Assembly: GCF_000975115.1 (NCBI RefSeq)
Contig: NZ_BBRE01000004.1
Coordinates: forward strand, 62,001-126,000
DNA length: 64,000 bases
Origin: Demequina oxidasica
Lineage (GTDB): Bacteria > Actinomycetota > Actinomycetes > Actinomycetales > Demequinaceae
Direction: 5' to 3'
The notes beneath the pieces are model-generated. The model saw only the letters and a list, made by a program, of their open reading frames with translations, ran no database searches and was not told where the DNA came from. The stretch's first letter is position 1; every line of letters starts with the position of its first letter. The translations under genes were made by a program, and so were the position numbers. Positions 1 through 9,915 of this stretch are shown piece by piece.

Positions 1-1
1 T

Positions 2-943
2 CAGATCGTGACGGGAGCCGGTTGCATCACCCGCACGCCCCAAGGCGCCCACTTCTCATTCTCCCCGCGCGCGGATCACATGTGGGAGGGGATGAGTTCG
101 GCGACCACGCGCTCGCGGCCCATGATCAACACCCGGGACGAACCACACGCCAACGCCGAGTTGTACCGACGCATGCACATCATCGTGGGTGACTCTACGA
201 TGGCGGAGCCCACCGCGCTGTTAAAGGTAGGCGCCACCGACTTGGTCCTGCGCATCATGGAGGCCCGTGCGGAATTCCCGCAGCTGGCATTGGCGCATGA
301 GATGCAGGCGATTCGCGACATCGCACACGACCTCACCGGTCAGGCGACTGTTGAGCTGACCGACGGGCGCATGCTCACCGCGGTTCAGTTGCAACAAACC
401 TACCTCGACGCGGTGCGCGCTCACGTGGGCGGGATCATCGCCCCCACCGCGGAGGTGGAGTCCATCCTGGACCTGTGGCAACGGGGGATCGACGCGGTGC
501 GAACGCAGGATTTCACGCTGGTAGAGACCGAACTGGACTGGGCCATCAAGTACCGGGTGGTGAAGCGCTACCAGCGCAAGCTCGAGTGCGAACTCGACGA
601 TCCACGCCTCGCGCGCCTCGAGATGGCGTTCCACGACATCTCTCCGCAGCGCGGCCTGTTTTACCGGTTGCAGAGCCAGGGTCTGGTGCGGCGCATCATC
701 ACAGACGAGCAAATCGACCTTGCGGTCACGAACGCCCCCGCGACAACTCGTGCCCGCCTGCGAGGGCTCTTCGTTTCCGCGGCGCTCGCCGCCGGACGTG
801 ACTTCACCGTGGACTGGGTACACCTCAAGATCACTGGTAGCGACGGCCGCACTGTGCTCCTCAAGGATCCGTTCAGGAACGAGGACGAGCGCGTAGACGT
901 TCTGTTGGGGATGCTTGGTGCGCCCGCAGCGCCAGTAGAATAA
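2..943 (+). CDS. pafA: Pup--protein ligase, C-terminal part (5' end outside window)
   Basis: Attaches the prokaryotic ubiquitin-like protein Pup to lysines of target proteins for the mycobacterial-type proteasome or for amino acid recycling. The reading frame is open from base 2, so the N-terminal glutamine-synthetase-like part is missing; about 313 residues remain of a usual 450-480. The remaining protein aligns end to end with PafA: a WEG-SSATTRSRP motif near residue 30, then INTRDEPHA, HIIVGDS and, near the C-terminus, FTVDWVHLK and KDPF. These last motifs favour PafA over its paralogue Dop, though the two families are related and the diagnostic N-terminus is not visible. The next gene (FKBP lipoprotein) is a common neighbour of pafA; pafB, pafC and tatA/C, also common there, do not follow. 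Confidence 0.93.
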   Translation, partial: QIVTGAGCITRTPQGAHFSFSPRADHMWEGMSSATTRSRPMINTRDEPHANAELYRRMHIIVGDSTMAEPTALLKVGATDLVLRIMEARAEFPQLALAHEMQAIRDIAHDLTGQATVELTDGRMLTAVQLQQTYLDAVRAHVGGIIAPTAEVESILDLWQRGIDAVRTQDFTLVETELDWAIKYRVVKRYQRKLECELDDPRLARLEMAFHDISPQRGLFYRLQSQGLVRRIITDEQIDLAVTNAPATTRARLRGLFVSAALAAGRDFTVDWVHLKITGSDGRTVLLKDPFRNEDERVDVLLGMLGAPAAPVE

Positions 944-969
944 ACGCTTACCCCCCGGAAAGGACGCGC

Positions 970-1884
970 ATGCGCCGCCTCGTTGCCTTGACCCTTGCCG
1001 CCGCACTGGCGCTGGCAGGGTGCTCGTCGGCTTCCTCTGAGGATCCGTCGGCCACGGCATCGGCTACGGGACAGATCGAAGCGATCGCCATTGGCTCGTC
1101 GGACTCACTCGCGCCCACACTGGACTTTGTCCCTGGACTCACGTACCCCAAGCCCGAATACCGGGTCGAGTGGGAGGGCGATGGGGAACCATTGCAAGAG
1201 GGGCAGCCGTTGCTGCTGGACATCTACGGCGAGTCGCTCCAGGACCACACACAGCTCATCAATACGTATGACGGACTACCGCGATCATTCCTGCTCGCGC
1301 CCGAGGTGGTGGGAGACGACCTGTATGACGTCCTCAAGACCGTCAACGTGGGTGCGCGCATTCTTCAAGTCTCGCCCGCGGGTGCTGACGATGAGGGGAA
1401 GCCGCCCGTGGCGATCGTGGTGGATGTTCTGCCTATCCGGGCCCAGGGCACCACGAGCGCCGTCGACCCCAACATGCCCGAGGTCACGCTGAGCGCTACC
1501 GGTGAGCCGACCATCTCCATTCCCGACACCGACCCGCCGGGCGACGTGACGTCGGCGGTGTTGATTCAGGGCACTGGGCCGCAGATCACCTCCGGTTCCT
1601 TCGTTACCGTCAACTACGTTGGCGTGCACTGGGACAAGGGTAGTAACGCCGAGGAATCCTGGGAGGCGGGGGACATCTTCGAGTCCTCGTGGCCATCGGA
1701 AAACGCCCCGTTCGAGACCCAAATCGGGGTGGGCCAGGTCATCGCGGGCTGGGATCAGTCGCTGATTGACGTCGAGGCCGGATCCCAGGTGGAGATCGTG
1801 GTGCCGCCCGAGGCAGGCTATCCGGACATGGGTACCCTTGTCTTTGTTGTTGACGTGCTCGATGTGTGGAATCCGGGGATCTAA
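970..1884 (+). CDS. FKBP-type peptidyl-prolyl cis-trans isomerase, lipoprotein
   Basis: Predicted exported folding catalyst anchored to the outer face of the membrane. A lipoprotein signal peptide with lipobox LAGC places the modified cysteine at residue 18, followed by a Ser/Ala/Thr-rich linker. The C-terminal half (about residues 195-304) is an FKBP domain with recognisable strands: VTVNYVGV, then [14 protein letters not shown] and [21 protein letters not shown] split over the last 35 residues. Residues 55-165 look like a second, decayed FKBP-like unit, since they contain a similar VDVLPI ending. An AAAGGA ribosome site lies just before the ATG. It follows pafA by 26 nt and its stop overlaps the hisF start. 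Whether the isomerase site is active cannot be judged from the sequence. Confidence 0.9.
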   Translation: MRRLVALTLAAALALAGCSSASSEDPSATASATGQIEAIAIGSSDSLAPTLDFVPGLTYPKPEYRVEWEGDGEPLQEGQPLLLDIYGESLQDHTQLINTYDGLPRSFLLAPEVVGDDLYDVLKTVNVGARILQVSPAGADDEGKPPVAIVVDVLPIRAQGTTSAVDPNMPEVTLSATGEPTISIPDTDPPGDVTSAVLIQGTGPQITSGSFVTVNYVGVHWDKGSNAEESWEAGDIFESSWPSENAPFETQIGVGQVIAGWDQSLIDVEAGSQVEIVVPPEAGYPDMGTLVFVVDVLDVWNPGI

Positions 1885-2654
1885 TGGCTGTATCAATTCG
1901 CATCATTCCCTGCCTCGACGTCGATGCCGGTCGCGTGGTCAAGGGCGTGAACTTCGAGAACCTTCGCGACGCGGGCGACCCCGTCGAGCTCGCTGCGACC
2001 TATGGTGCGACCGGGGCCGACGAACTCACGTTTCTTGACGTCACCGCATCGTCTGGCTCTCGCGAAACCACGTACGACGTGGTGCGCCGTACCGCTGAGC
2101 AGGTCTTTGTCCCGCTGACGGTAGGCGGCGGAGTGCGCAGCCCCGACGATGTTGACACGTTGCTTCGTGCCGGCGCGGACAAGGTGGGCGTCAACACTGC
2201 CGCCATCGCGCGCCCGGAACTCATCAGCGAGATTGCACAGCGCTTCGGTAGCCAGGTACTAGTCCTGTCTGTCGACGCGCGCCGAGTTCAAGGCGACACC
2301 CGTACCGAGTCTGGGTACGAGGTCACCACCCATGGAGGGCGAGTAGGCACCGGAATCGATTCCGTCGAATGGGCGGAGCGTGTCGCGAAGCTGGGCGCGG
2401 GAGAGATTCTGCTGAACTCGATGGATGCCGATGGCACTCACGACGGCTTCGACCTGCAGATGATCAGGGACGTGCGGGATGTGGTGTCCGTGCCACTGAT
2501 CGCGTCCGGCGGCGCCGGGCGTCCTGAGGACTTTGTCGACGCCGTTCGCGCGGGAGCCGACGCCGTGCTCGCCGCGAGCGTGTTTCACTTTGGCCAGTTC
2601 ACGATCGCCGACGTCAAGGAACACATGCGCGGCGCCGGAATTGAGGTGCGGTGA
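1884..2654 (+). CDS. hisF: Imidazole glycerol phosphate synthase, cyclase subunit HisF
   Basis: Uses ammonia delivered by HisH to convert PRFAR into imidazole glycerol phosphate and AICAR in histidine synthesis; cytosolic TIM barrel. The protein is 256 residues, normal for the family. The two catalytic aspartates are visible as Asp12 (PCLDVDAG) and Asp131 (LSVDARR), and the phosphate-binding GGGVR and SGGAG loops are present. I chose the ATG at 1884, which overlaps the previous stop codon (TAATG), over an in-frame ATG 18 nt upstream, because the family begins M-x-x-x-x-RIIPCLD. The 3' end overlaps the following ABC gene by 4 nt. The partner hisH and the earlier his genes are not in the window. 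Confidence 0.97.
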   Translation: MAVSIRIIPCLDVDAGRVVKGVNFENLRDAGDPVELAATYGATGADELTFLDVTASSGSRETTYDVVRRTAEQVFVPLTVGGGVRSPDDVDTLLRAGADKVGVNTAAIARPELISEIAQRFGSQVLVLSVDARRVQGDTRTESGYEVTTHGGRVGTGIDSVEWAERVAKLGAGEILLNSMDADGTHDGFDLQMIRDVRDVVSVPLIASGGAGRPEDFVDAVRAGADAVLAASVFHFGQFTIADVKEHMRGAGIEVR

Positions 2655-4528
2655 CCCGCGCCGCCGGGGACGCCGCCAAGGATTACGACCTTCACGGCTC
2701 GTTTACCCGTCGCGCGCTCGGACTGCTCAAGCACGCCATCAAGACCGAGCCCTGGCGCTTTGGCATCGCCGTGGCAGCTGCCGCGGCCTTCAGCCTCCTC
2801 ACCGTACTTTTTGGCACCCTGCTGGGTCAGATCACGGACGAGGTGGTGATTCCGGGAATCGCCGGTGACCCCATCGAGGGTTCGTGGGGTGAGTTCTCGC
2901 AGGACCCCAAGGTGGCCATCATGCTCGCCGGTGGCGCGTTCCTCGCGATCGGCATTGTCAACGCGGTCCTGGTGGGCGTTCGTCGCGCAGTTCAGGGGGG
3001 AGCGGTTGCTGGGGTGGGCGCGCGTCACCGTAGGGTGATCGCCGATGCTTTGGCGGCCTTGCCACTTGGCTGGCACCGGGCGAACCCCTCGGGTCGCTTG
3101 CTGTCCGCGATGTCGTCGGACTCCGAGACGGCGACGGATACGCTGCACCCCTTCGCTTTTACCCTTGGCTCGTTCGTGATGATGTTTGCCGCCGGGTACT
3201 CGATGTGGATCATGGATCCGTGGCTTGCGCTCACCGGGCTGGCCGTGGTCCCGGTGATCTTCCTGATCAATGTCGCGTATGAGCGGATTATTACGCCGCG
3301 GTGGGATAAGGGTCAGAGCCTGCGCTCAGAGGTATCGACCATTGCGCACGAGAGCTTCGAGGGCGGAACCGTGGTCAAGGCGTTGGGCGCCGAGGACATC
3401 GAGGCGAGGCGCTTCGCGGCCGCGGCGAATGCATTGCGCGACGCCGACACCCGCGTGGGCAAGACCTCCGCGTGGTTCGAGCCGATGATGGACGTCGTGG
3501 TGCCGTTGGGTTCTGTCGCGCTCATGATCGTGGGCGCCTACCGTGCCGAGGCCGGCGCCGTCAGCGTGGGCAACGTTGTCTCCGCGATTTACCTGGTGAC
3601 GCTGCTCGCCGTCCCGATTCGTGGTCTGGGCTGGCTGCTGGGCCAGATGCCCCAGGCACTCGTCGCTTTCCGCCGCGTAGGCGAGATCGCGAAGGCGGCC
3701 ACCGAGGTTGACGAGCCGGGTACAGTGACCGTCGCAACCGTGGGCGCGGGACGCATGGTCTTCGATGGCACGGACATCGGCGCCGACGATGGCGATGGCA
3801 ACCTCGCGGTGATCCTGCGAGACGTGTCGCTCACCCTCGAGCCGGGCACTATCACCGCATTGGTCGGTGCGACCGGCTCCGGAAAGAGCACCGTTGCCCT
3901 CGCCGCCACGCGCCTCGCGCGACCCACTGAGGGAGAGATCCGCCTAGACGACACGGACCTGTCGACTATTGCTGCGCTGGGCGACCATGTCGCGCTGGTA
4001 CCGCAGTCGGCGTTCGTGTTCTCAGGCTCGGTCCGCGAGAACGTGACGCTGGGAGAGGCCTTCTCTGACAGTCAGGTATGGGAGGCGCTGCGCCAGGCGA
4101 ACGTGATTGATGTGGTCGAGAAGCTGGCGCGCGAGGGCGTGGAGCCTCTCGACGCCGTGCTTGCCGAGCGCGGCATGAACCTTTCTGGCGGGCAGCGACA
4201 ACGACTCGCCCTCGCCCGCGCCTTGGTGCGTAAGCCCCGTGTCCTGGTGCTCGACGACGCGACATCGGCCGTAGACCCGCGCGTTGAACAGCAGATTCTG
4301 CGCGGGCTAGGCGCGGACGGTCGCGGTCCCACGGTGCTGATCATCGCTTACCGTCTCGCATCCATCCTGCTCGCCGACCACGTGGTGCACGTCGAGGCAG
4401 GCAGGGTCGTAGATTCAGGCTCACATGCTGAGTTGATTGAGCGCGACGGCGGGTATCGATCACTAGTGCTCGCGTACGAGGAAGACTCGCAGCGTCAGGC
4501 CGCTCAGGACCGGGGGTACGTCGGATGA
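2651..4528 (+). CDS. ABC exporter half-transporter, subunit with degenerate ATP site
   Basis: One half of a predicted heterodimeric type IV ABC exporter: an N-terminal six-helix membrane domain (about residues 40-345) and a C-terminal nucleotide-binding domain. Walker [10 protein letters not shown] is near residue 405 and an intact signature LSGGQ near 511. The catalytic position after Walker B is Asp instead of Glu ([12 protein letters not shown], about 535), and the switch histidine is replaced by Tyr (IIAYRLAS, about 567). Both changes mark a subunit that contributes the non-hydrolysing site. It starts with GTG, overlaps hisF by 4 nt and overlaps the second subunit by 4 nt, so the pair is translationally coupled. 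Substrate unknown; multidrug, lipid or peptide export are all possible. Confidence 0.92.
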   Translation: MTRAAGDAAKDYDLHGSFTRRALGLLKHAIKTEPWRFGIAVAAAAAFSLLTVLFGTLLGQITDEVVIPGIAGDPIEGSWGEFSQDPKVAIMLAGGAFLAIGIVNAVLVGVRRAVQGGAVAGVGARHRRVIADALAALPLGWHRANPSGRLLSAMSSDSETATDTLHPFAFTLGSFVMMFAAGYSMWIMDPWLALTGLAVVPVIFLINVAYERIITPRWDKGQSLRSEVSTIAHESFEGGTVVKALGAEDIEARRFAAAANALRDADTRVGKTSAWFEPMMDVVVPLGSVALMIVGAYRAEAGAVSVGNVVSAIYLVTLLAVPIRGLGWLLGQMPQALVAFRRVGEIAKAATEVDEPGTVTVATVGAGRMVFDGTDIGADDGDGNLAVILRDVSLTLEPGTITALVGATGSGKSTVALAATRLARPTEGEIRLDDTDLSTIAALGDHVALVPQSAFVFSGSVRENVTLGEAFSDSQVWEALRQANVIDVVEKLAREGVEPLDAVLAERGMNLSGGQRQRLALARALVRKPRVLVLDDATSAVDPRVEQQILRGLGADGRGPTVLIIAYRLASILLADHVVHVEAGRVVDSGSHAELIERDGGYRSLVLAYEEDSQRQAAQDRGYVG

Positions 4529-6366
4529 CCCATTCGCCGCAGGCAGAGGTGCCCAAGACCCCTAAGACGTCCACGCAGCGCAAGCCCAAGATCGCCAAGG
4601 CGCCCAGCCTGGCCACCACCTTCAAGAAGGGGCTGTCCGTCAGCCCCGAGTTCCGCGTGGGACTCGGCGTGACACTAGCGCTTGCCACGATCGCCGCGAT
4701 GGGCCGCGCCGCCGTGCCCTTCTTGATGCAACGCATCACGGACGAGGGGCTACTTGCCGAGGACGGGGTGGACACCACGTTGGTGGTTCGCTACGCCCTT
4801 GCCGGTGCAGTGGTGCTGATCATCGGTTCCATCCTCGCCTGGCGAGTGCGGACCCGCATGGTGACAGCCGCCGAGGCGGGTCTGGCGACCTTGCGGGTGC
4901 GCGCCTTCAAGAAGGTCCACGAACTCTCCGTACTGACTCAGAACGAGGAACAGCGCGGCCGCTACGTGTCGCGAGTGACCGGCGACGTCGAGACTATGCG
5001 TGACCTGATGCAGTGGACCGGCGCGGCGATGATCATCGCCGCGCTCGAGTCCGTCGTGGTCTTCTGCGTGATGGTTGCTTACTCATGGCAGTTGTCACTG
5101 GTGGTTCTGCTCGCCTTCACCCCGATGGCGCTGTCGCTGCTGTGGATCCAGCCACGCGTTCGACAGGCCTTCCAGTGGGTACGCGAGCAGATGGGGGACT
5201 TACTTGGCCGCACCTCGGAGCAGATCGTTGGCGTGTCCACCATTCGCTCCTACGGCGCCCAGCAGCGCATGCGCGATCAACTGCATGGTGAGATCGACTC
5301 GATTCTGCGCTCCGAGCGACGTGCCTCGCGGGTTGCCGCCTTCACCTTCTCCTCAACCGTGCTCGGCCAGTCGCTCGCGACCGGGCTCGCGCTCATCGTG
5401 GGAACCGGGCTTGGCTTGCGCGGCGACCTCAGCGTCGGCACCGTGGTGGCGTACGCGTTCCTCGTCTATATGTTCTCCGGCCCACTTATGTGGATCATTG
5501 AGATGCTCGCTGAAATGCAGCGCGCGATGGTGGGCTGGCGCCGCGTGCTCGAACTGGTCGACGCCGAAGTGACGGTGGCCGACCCCGGCGCCGAGGGCAC
5601 CAACATCCCGCACGGTCACGGCGAGTTGGACATCGCTGGGGTGCGGCTGACGTACCCAGGGGGTCCGGAGGTCCTCAAGGGCGTCGACCTGAATGTCCCG
5701 GCAGGTAAGCGCATCGCGCTGGTCGGCCAGACTGGCTCGGGCAAAACGTCCCTGGCCCGGCTCATGTCACGGTTCTTCGACCCCACCGAGGGCGTGATCC
5801 GTGTGGGCGGCGTGGACGTGCGCGACGTTCCAATGGACTCGCTGCGACGCTCGGTAGCCGTTGTGCCTCAGGAAGGCTTCCTGTTTGACGGCACGATTCG
5901 CTCCAACCTCGCCTATGCACGGCCCGATGCCACGGCTGAGGACCTAGAGCTGCGCGCCTTGGCGGCATTCGAGTCCCTGGGTTTGGAGGCCTGGCTTGCG
6001 ACACTTCCCCTGGGCATCGACACGCCAGTGGGGCCTCGCGGCGAATTGATGTCAGCGGGGGAGAGACAATTCATCTCCATTGCCCGCGCGTACCTGCGCG
6101 ACCCGGACCTGCTCATTCTCGACGAGGCCACCTCCGCGGTCGACCCGGCCACCGAGGTGCGCATCTCGCGTGCCCTCGAGGGTCTGATGCGCGGACGCAC
6201 CGCGGTTGTCATCGCGCACCGGCTGTCGACGGCCGAGCGCGCCGACATTGTGGGCGTCATGGAGCACGGCGAACTCGTCGAGGTGGGCCCACACCGGGAC
6301 CTCGTTAACGCCGGCGGCATCTACGCGGAGCTCTACGCCGCGTGGGTCTCACAGACGCGTGACTGA
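4525..6366 (+). CDS. ABC exporter half-transporter, partner with canonical ATPase residues
   Basis: Second half of the heterodimeric exporter. A charged, Lys-rich N-terminal tail of about 45 residues precedes the membrane domain (about 50-340). The nucleotide-binding domain has Walker [10 protein letters not shown] (about 400), a diverged signature SAGERQ in place of SGGQ (about 509), a complete Walker B with catalytic Glu ([12 protein letters not shown], about 530) and the switch His (VVIAHRLST, about 565). Its deviations complement those of the preceding subunit: the working ATP site would combine this Walker A/B and His with the partner's LSGGQ. The pair is closely linked to hisF upstream and sits 29 nt before hisI. 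The substrate cannot be read from the sequence. Confidence 0.92.
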   Translation: MTHSPQAEVPKTPKTSTQRKPKIAKAPSLATTFKKGLSVSPEFRVGLGVTLALATIAAMGRAAVPFLMQRITDEGLLAEDGVDTTLVVRYALAGAVVLIIGSILAWRVRTRMVTAAEAGLATLRVRAFKKVHELSVLTQNEEQRGRYVSRVTGDVETMRDLMQWTGAAMIIAALESVVVFCVMVAYSWQLSLVVLLAFTPMALSLLWIQPRVRQAFQWVREQMGDLLGRTSEQIVGVSTIRSYGAQQRMRDQLHGEIDSILRSERRASRVAAFTFSSTVLGQSLATGLALIVGTGLGLRGDLSVGTVVAYAFLVYMFSGPLMWIIEMLAEMQRAMVGWRRVLELVDAEVTVADPGAEGTNIPHGHGELDIAGVRLTYPGGPEVLKGVDLNVPAGKRIALVGQTGSGKTSLARLMSRFFDPTEGVIRVGGVDVRDVPMDSLRRSVAVVPQEGFLFDGTIRSNLAYARPDATAEDLELRALAAFESLGLEAWLATLPLGIDTPVGPRGELMSAGERQFISIARAYLRDPDLLILDEATSAVDPATEVRISRALEGLMRGRTAVVIAHRLSTAERADIVGVMEHGELVEVGPHRDLVNAGGIYAELYAAWVSQTRD

Positions 6367-6383
6367 TTGAGTCCGGGACGTGG

Positions 6384-6389
6384 AAAGAT
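6384..6389 (+). promoter_or_regulatory. Candidate -10 element for leaderless hisI
   Basis: AAAGAT lies exactly 6 nt before the hisI ATG, with no convincing ribosome-binding site between. The spacing predicts a transcript starting at or next to the ATG. The first base departs from TANNNT, so the call is tentative. No -35 at proper spacing was seen. Confidence 0.35.
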
Positions 6390-6395
6390 AAGCGC

Positions 6396-6755
6396 ATGCC
6401 CTTGGATCCCAGCATCGCATCACGCCTCAAGCGCGACCCCGCCGGACTCGTCTGCGCCGTAGTGCAGCAGCACGACACCGGCGAGGTCCTCATGGTTGCC
6501 TGGATGAACGACGAGGCGCTCGCGGAAACGCTCACCACCGGCCGCGCTGTGTACTGGAGTCGCTCACGTCAGGAACTGTGGCGCAAGGGCGACACGTCCG
6601 GCAACTCGCAGTGGGTCAAGTCCGCCGAGCTCGACTGTGACGGCGATGCGATCTTGCTCAAGGTCGACCAGCACGGACCCGCGTGTCACACGGGCACTCG
6701 CACCTGCTTCGAGGCCGGCGGCGATCTTGGTGCCGTTGTGGGAGCCAAGTCATGA
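6396..6755 (+). CDS. hisI: Phosphoribosyl-AMP cyclohydrolase HisI
   Basis: Opens the adenine ring of phosphoribosyl-AMP to give ProFAR, the third step of histidine synthesis; cytosolic, metal dependent. The protein is 119 residues and consists of the cyclohydrolase domain only, with no fused HisE. Family motifs are evident: [26 protein letters not shown], and the metal-binding cysteine stretch [14 protein letters not shown] near residues 91-104. The start is supported by family length. The stop overlaps the trpE start (ATGA), coupling a histidine gene to tryptophan synthesis. hisF and hisI are split by the ABC exporter genes. Confidence 0.96.
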   Translation: MPLDPSIASRLKRDPAGLVCAVVQQHDTGEVLMVAWMNDEALAETLTTGRAVYWSRSRQELWRKGDTSGNSQWVKSAELDCDGDAILLKVDQHGPACHTGTRTCFEAGGDLGAVVGAKS

Positions 6756-8308
6756 CCGACGCACCCGGACCAGTGTCACTCGACTGGGGTCAGACCTGGC
6801 CCACGCTTGCTGAGTTCGTTGAGCTCGGGGCAACGCACCGTGTCGTTCCAGTGGCGCGCCGCATCCTCGCCGATGGCTTAACGCCGGTTGCGGTGTACCG
6901 CGCACTCGCTCAGGCACGCCCCGGTACCTTCATTCTTGAGTCCGCCGAGCCAGACGGCTCGCGCGGGCGGTTCTCCTTTGTGGGCGTGCGCTCGCGTGCG
7001 ACTCTCACCATCGACGGAGACGAGGCGCGTTGGACCGGAGATATCCCCGTAGGCCTCGCAGATGGCACTCCTCTGCAGAGCATTCAGCTCGCACTCGACG
7101 AACTTAGGTCCGAGGCGATTCCAGGGCTGCCCCCGCTCACGGGCGGGCTCGTGGGGGTGATGGGCTGGGACATCGTCCGGCAGTGGGAGCCCACGCTGCC
7201 GCACAATGCGGTCAGCGACCTGGACGTTCCCGACGCGCTGCTGTGCCTCGCGACCGACATTGCGGCGATTGATCACTACGACGGCTCCGTGTGGCTGATC
7301 GCCAATGCGGTGAACGCCGACGCGCAGCAGACCGGAATTGACGGTGCCTACGAGGCCGCGATTGGACGCCTGGACGCGATGCAGCGTGACTTGCAAGGCG
7401 CGCAGGCGGGGGAGTTGTCGGTCGTGACAACAGAGGATGTTGCACCGGGCATTCATCGCCGTTCTGAGTCGTGGGATTACGAGAAGGCCGTCGAGGCGGC
7501 CAAGGATGCCATCCGTGAGGGCGAGGTGTTCCAGGTGGTGCCGTCGCAGCGCTTCGACGTGGAGTGCACTGCGTCGCCGCTCGACGTCTACCGGGTGTTG
7601 CGCACCATTAACCCAAGTCCCTACATGTATTACTTCGAGCTCGAGGATGCCCAGGGGCGACAGTTCGCAGTAGTTGGCGCGAGTCCCGAATCTCTCGTCA
7701 CCGTCCACAACCGTGCAGTCACGACGTTCCCGATCGCCGGCTCCCGCCCACGAGGCACCACACCGGAACAGGACAAGGCGCTTCAGGAGGAATTGCTCGC
7801 TGACCCCAAGGAAATCGCTGAGCACGTCATGCTCGTCGACCTTGCGCGCAATGACCTGGTCAAGGTGTGCGAGCCCACCTCGGTGGAGGTCGTCGACTTC
7901 ATGCAGGTCAACAAGTACAGCCACATCATGCATATCTGCTCGACGGTGGTGGGCAAGCTCGAGCCGCAGTATGGCCCGCTGGATGCGCTGACGGCAACGT
8001 TCCCGGCCGGCACCCTGTCCGGAGCGCCCAAACCACGTGCGATCGCACTCATCGACCAGTTCGAGCCAGCGCGGCGCGGATTCTACGGCGGGGCAGCCGG
8101 CTACTTCGACTTCGCCGGAAACATGGACCTCGCCATCGCGATCCGCACGGCGCTGATCAAGGACGGCGTCGCGCACGTGCAGGCCGGGGCCGGGGTCGTC
8201 GCAGACTCCGTGCCGGAGACCGAAGAGCAGGAGACGCAGCACAAGGCGGCAGCGATGGTGCGCGCCGTCAGCCTTGCCTCCCGACTCAGGCCCGCCGGCC
8301 GCCGCTAG
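6752..8308 (+). CDS. trpE: Anthranilate synthase component I
   Basis: Converts chorismate to anthranilate, the committed step to tryptophan, using ammonia from a TrpG glutaminase subunit that is not in this window. The protein is 518 residues, typical of stand-alone TrpE. The C-terminal chorismate-binding half shows [16 protein letters not shown] and [21 protein letters not shown] in separate blocks, and the N-terminal part carries FILES, part of the region where tryptophan binds in this family. I chose the ATG at 6752 (4 nt overlap with hisI) over an upstream in-frame ATG inside hisI. With coupling to hisI there is no room for a classic leader-peptide attenuator directly upstream. A TAGACT hexamer overlaps its stop codon and may promote the next gene. 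Confidence 0.97.
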   Translation: MTDAPGPVSLDWGQTWPTLAEFVELGATHRVVPVARRILADGLTPVAVYRALAQARPGTFILESAEPDGSRGRFSFVGVRSRATLTIDGDEARWTGDIPVGLADGTPLQSIQLALDELRSEAIPGLPPLTGGLVGVMGWDIVRQWEPTLPHNAVSDLDVPDALLCLATDIAAIDHYDGSVWLIANAVNADAQQTGIDGAYEAAIGRLDAMQRDLQGAQAGELSVVTTEDVAPGIHRRSESWDYEKAVEAAKDAIREGEVFQVVPSQRFDVECTASPLDVYRVLRTINPSPYMYYFELEDAQGRQFAVVGASPESLVTVHNRAVTTFPIAGSRPRGTTPEQDKALQEELLADPKEIAEHVMLVDLARNDLVKVCEPTSVEVVDFMQVNKYSHIMHICSTVVGKLEPQYGPLDALTATFPAGTLSGAPKPRAIALIDQFEPARRGFYGGAAGYFDFAGNMDLAIAIRTALIKDGVAHVQAGAGVVADSVPETEEQETQHKAAAMVRAVSLASRLRPAGRR

Positions 8309-8343
8309 ACTGTCCCGCAGACAACCTAAGCCAAGGAGTACAC

Positions 8344-8580
8344 ATGTCGAGCATTCACCTCGAACCGCAGGACCTACCGGACGTCGCTCCCCATAACCAT
8401 GGCCGTACCCAGGCCGCTTGGGTGACAAATGGGTCGATCGCCTTTGGCGCGCTATTGATGTGCATCGGCTTCGCGATTTCCAATGCGCCGCTGCTGTGGA
8501 TTGGCGGCGCTATTGCCGTCATCGGCTCCATTGCAGGTGGGGTTTTGCGCGCGCTCGGCCACGGCCAGTCGCTAGGGTAG
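8344..8580 (+). CDS. Small two-helix membrane protein, HGxxPAAW type
   Basis: A 78-residue protein of unknown function. It has an N-terminal cytosolic stretch ending in the motif HNHGRTQAAW (about residues 17-26), resembling the HGxxPAAW signature of small actinobacterial membrane proteins often found next to trpE. Two hydrophobic segments follow, about residues 29-46 and 50-68, then a short basic tail. An AAGGAG ribosome site precedes the ATG. It lies 35 nt after trpE; a possible -10, TAGACT at 8306-8311, suggests it can also be transcribed separately. It is the first of five small membrane protein genes between trpE and trpC. Confidence 0.75.
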   Translation: MSSIHLEPQDLPDVAPHNHGRTQAAWVTNGSIAFGALLMCIGFAISNAPLLWIGGAIAVIGSIAGGVLRALGHGQSLG

Positions 8581-8629
8581 TTCCCGTACGCGGCATTCGC
8601 GTACATCAGCCCTATCAGAGGAGATAGCG

Positions 8630-8950
8630 ATGACCGCAGTACCCCCACCCCCTCCGCCAAACTCCGGAGTGCCCATGGGCACTCCCGGCGTTAATCCGGG
8701 CGAGGAGAAGAACTCACTCGGAATCTGGGCCCTGGTGCTCGGCATCGTGTCACTTGTGTGTTGCGGCCTGCTGGCAGGCATCCCCGCGATCATCCTTGGT
8801 AAGAAGTCCAAGGAAGCTCAGGAACAGGGTCTAGCGACCAATGGCAACCTGGGACAGATCGGCTTCATCCTGGGCATCATCGGTGCGGTTCTGGGAACTA
8901 TCTGGATCACTATCGCTATCTTCGTCAACGTCGCCGCGTTTAACGCCTAG
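8630..8950 (+). CDS. Proline-rich small membrane protein, DUF4190-like
   Basis: A 106-residue protein of unknown function. The N-terminus has a run of seven prolines (residues 5-11) and a Gly/Pro/Asn-rich stretch, then two membrane segments: about 31-52 (containing VCCGLLAGIPAIILGKKS) and 76-100. The pattern of a first helix with a Cys-Cys-Gly turn, a GKKSKEAQEQG loop and a second helix fits the DUF4190 fold. A GAGGAG ribosome site lies 6 nt before the ATG. It sits 9 nt before the first DUF2752 gene. The pairing of a proline-rich two-helix protein with a DUF2752 protein is repeated downstream at 9551-10341. Confidence 0.75.
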   Translation: MTAVPPPPPPNSGVPMGTPGVNPGEEKNSLGIWALVLGIVSLVCCGLLAGIPAIILGKKSKEAQEQGLATNGNLGQIGFILGIIGAVLGTIWITIAIFVNVAAFNA

Positions 8951-8959
8951 TAGACAACG

Positions 8960-9403
8960 GTGGCAGCCGTGGATTCACCGCAATTGGCCGCCGCGAGCAG
9001 GGTGCTGAAGCACCGGCTCGCGGGGCCGGTTGCGGTGTTTTCCGTGCTGGCGGCAGGCGCGGTGTACACCGCGTTGGCGAACCCCTATAGACAGGGGTTC
9101 TTTCCTGACTGCCCAATTCTCGCGGTTTCAGGGCACTGGTGTCCCGGGTGCGGTGGCCTGCGAGCTACACATGAGTTGCTTCGTGGTGATTTTGGTGCCG
9201 CGATGAGTATGAATCCGGTGGTCGTCCTGGTGATTATCCCGCTGATCATTGTGGGGATGGCGTGGTGGATGCTGGCGGCGGCGGGCGTTCGCGTGCCGCG
9301 GTTCACAATTTCCACGGCGGCTGGGTGGGCTCTACCAGCGTTCCTTGGAGTCTTCTGGGTGCTTCGCAACATCCCGGCGCTCGAGCCCTGGCTCGCGCCT
9401 TAG
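8960..9403 (+). CDS. DUF2752 membrane protein (first copy)
   Basis: A 147-residue protein of unknown function with hydrophobic segments at about residues 21-38, 85-108 and 118-137. Between the first two it carries the DUF2752 signature: a Cys about 11 residues before CPGCGGLRATH, then a GDF-AAMSMNP stretch. The four-cysteine-like spacing suggests metal or disulfide chemistry, but this is unproven. The assigned start is GTG at 8960 with only a weak ribosome site; a second GTG 9 nt downstream is possible. It is a paralogue of the gene at 9916. DUF2752 genes are known near tryptophan genes in actinobacteria, but no role has been established that I can name. Confidence 0.78.
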   Translation: MAAVDSPQLAAASRVLKHRLAGPVAVFSVLAAGAVYTALANPYRQGFFPDCPILAVSGHWCPGCGGLRATHELLRGDFGAAMSMNPVVVLVIIPLIIVGMAWWMLAAAGVRVPRFTISTAAGWALPAFLGVFWVLRNIPALEPWLAP

Positions 9404-9427
9404 TCCCCGAACCTCTGCACAGAATTC

Positions 9428-9449
9428 GGCACGCTTCGGCGTGTGTGCC
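9428..9449 (+). other. UUCG-tetraloop hairpin in the 147-nt gap after the first DUF2752 gene
   Basis: CACGC-TTCG-GCGTG forms a five-pair stem closed by the very stable UUCG loop, extended by flanking GG/CC with a bulge. There is no T-run, so it is not a classic terminator. About 15 nt downstream a TACAGT hexamer (9463-9468) is a possible -10 for the CD225-like gene. The rest of this gap shows no gene. Confidence 0.4.
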
Positions 9450-9550
9450 GTGTGGTGTTCGCTACAGTATTGGCACGCGCCCACCGTGTGCCCGTCTCGC
9501 ACCACTCACGCGACCGAGCACGGCGGGAAACGCCCTACTGAGGAGATGAC

Positions 9551-9907
9551 TTGTCCGCAATTCCGCCACCGCCCAATGGCTCGTATCCGCCGCCCGGCGG
9601 TTTTCCCCCAGGCAACGGGGGATACGGAGGATTCGGCGCCATGCAGCCCAACTACGGGACGCCGCCCAATAACTATCTGGTCTGGGCGATCCTCACCACG
9701 ATCCTGTGCTGCCTGCCTTTCGGAATCGTGTCAATCATTAAGGCTGCTGAGGTCAATTCCAAGTGGGCCGGTGGTGACATCACAGGCGCGTATGCGTCCT
9801 CGGCCGCCGCTAAGAAGTGGGCCATCGTGTCAGCAGGCGTCTCTGCAGGCGTCATCGCTATCTACTTCCTCTTTGGGGTCACCATGGGCGTCAACTCTTC
9901 GTTCTGA
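9551..9907 (+). CDS. Proline/glycine-rich CD225 (dispanin)-like membrane protein
   Basis: A 118-residue protein of unknown function. The first 40 residues are a Pro/Gly/Tyr/Asn-rich tail. A hydrophobic segment follows at about 43-66 with the CD225 hallmark: NYLVWAILTTILCCLPFG, then IVSIIKAAEVNSKW, and a second helix at about 89-112. Such proteins in bacteria are small membrane scaffolds of unclear role. The start is a TTG with an AGGAG site 5 nt upstream; no better ATG exists in frame. It is followed after 8 nt by the second DUF2752 gene. Together they mirror the DUF4190-DUF2752 pair upstream. Confidence 0.75.
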   Translation: MSAIPPPPNGSYPPPGGFPPGNGGYGGFGAMQPNYGTPPNNYLVWAILTTILCCLPFGIVSIIKAAEVNSKWAGGDITGAYASSAAAKKWAIVSAGVSAGVIAIYFLFGVTMGVNSSF

Positions 9908-9915
9908 TCAGCCTT

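Noticed and set aside
6366-6395. Trp attenuator or leader peptide before hisI/trpE
   Set aside because: The gap before hisI is 29 nt and trpE overlaps hisI; there is no Trp-rich small frame or competing hairpins.
6878-8428. 516-residue open frame antisense to trpE
   Set aside because: Wholly overlaps trpE; the sequence is Arg/His/Val-rich as typical of antisense translation, with no recognisable family.
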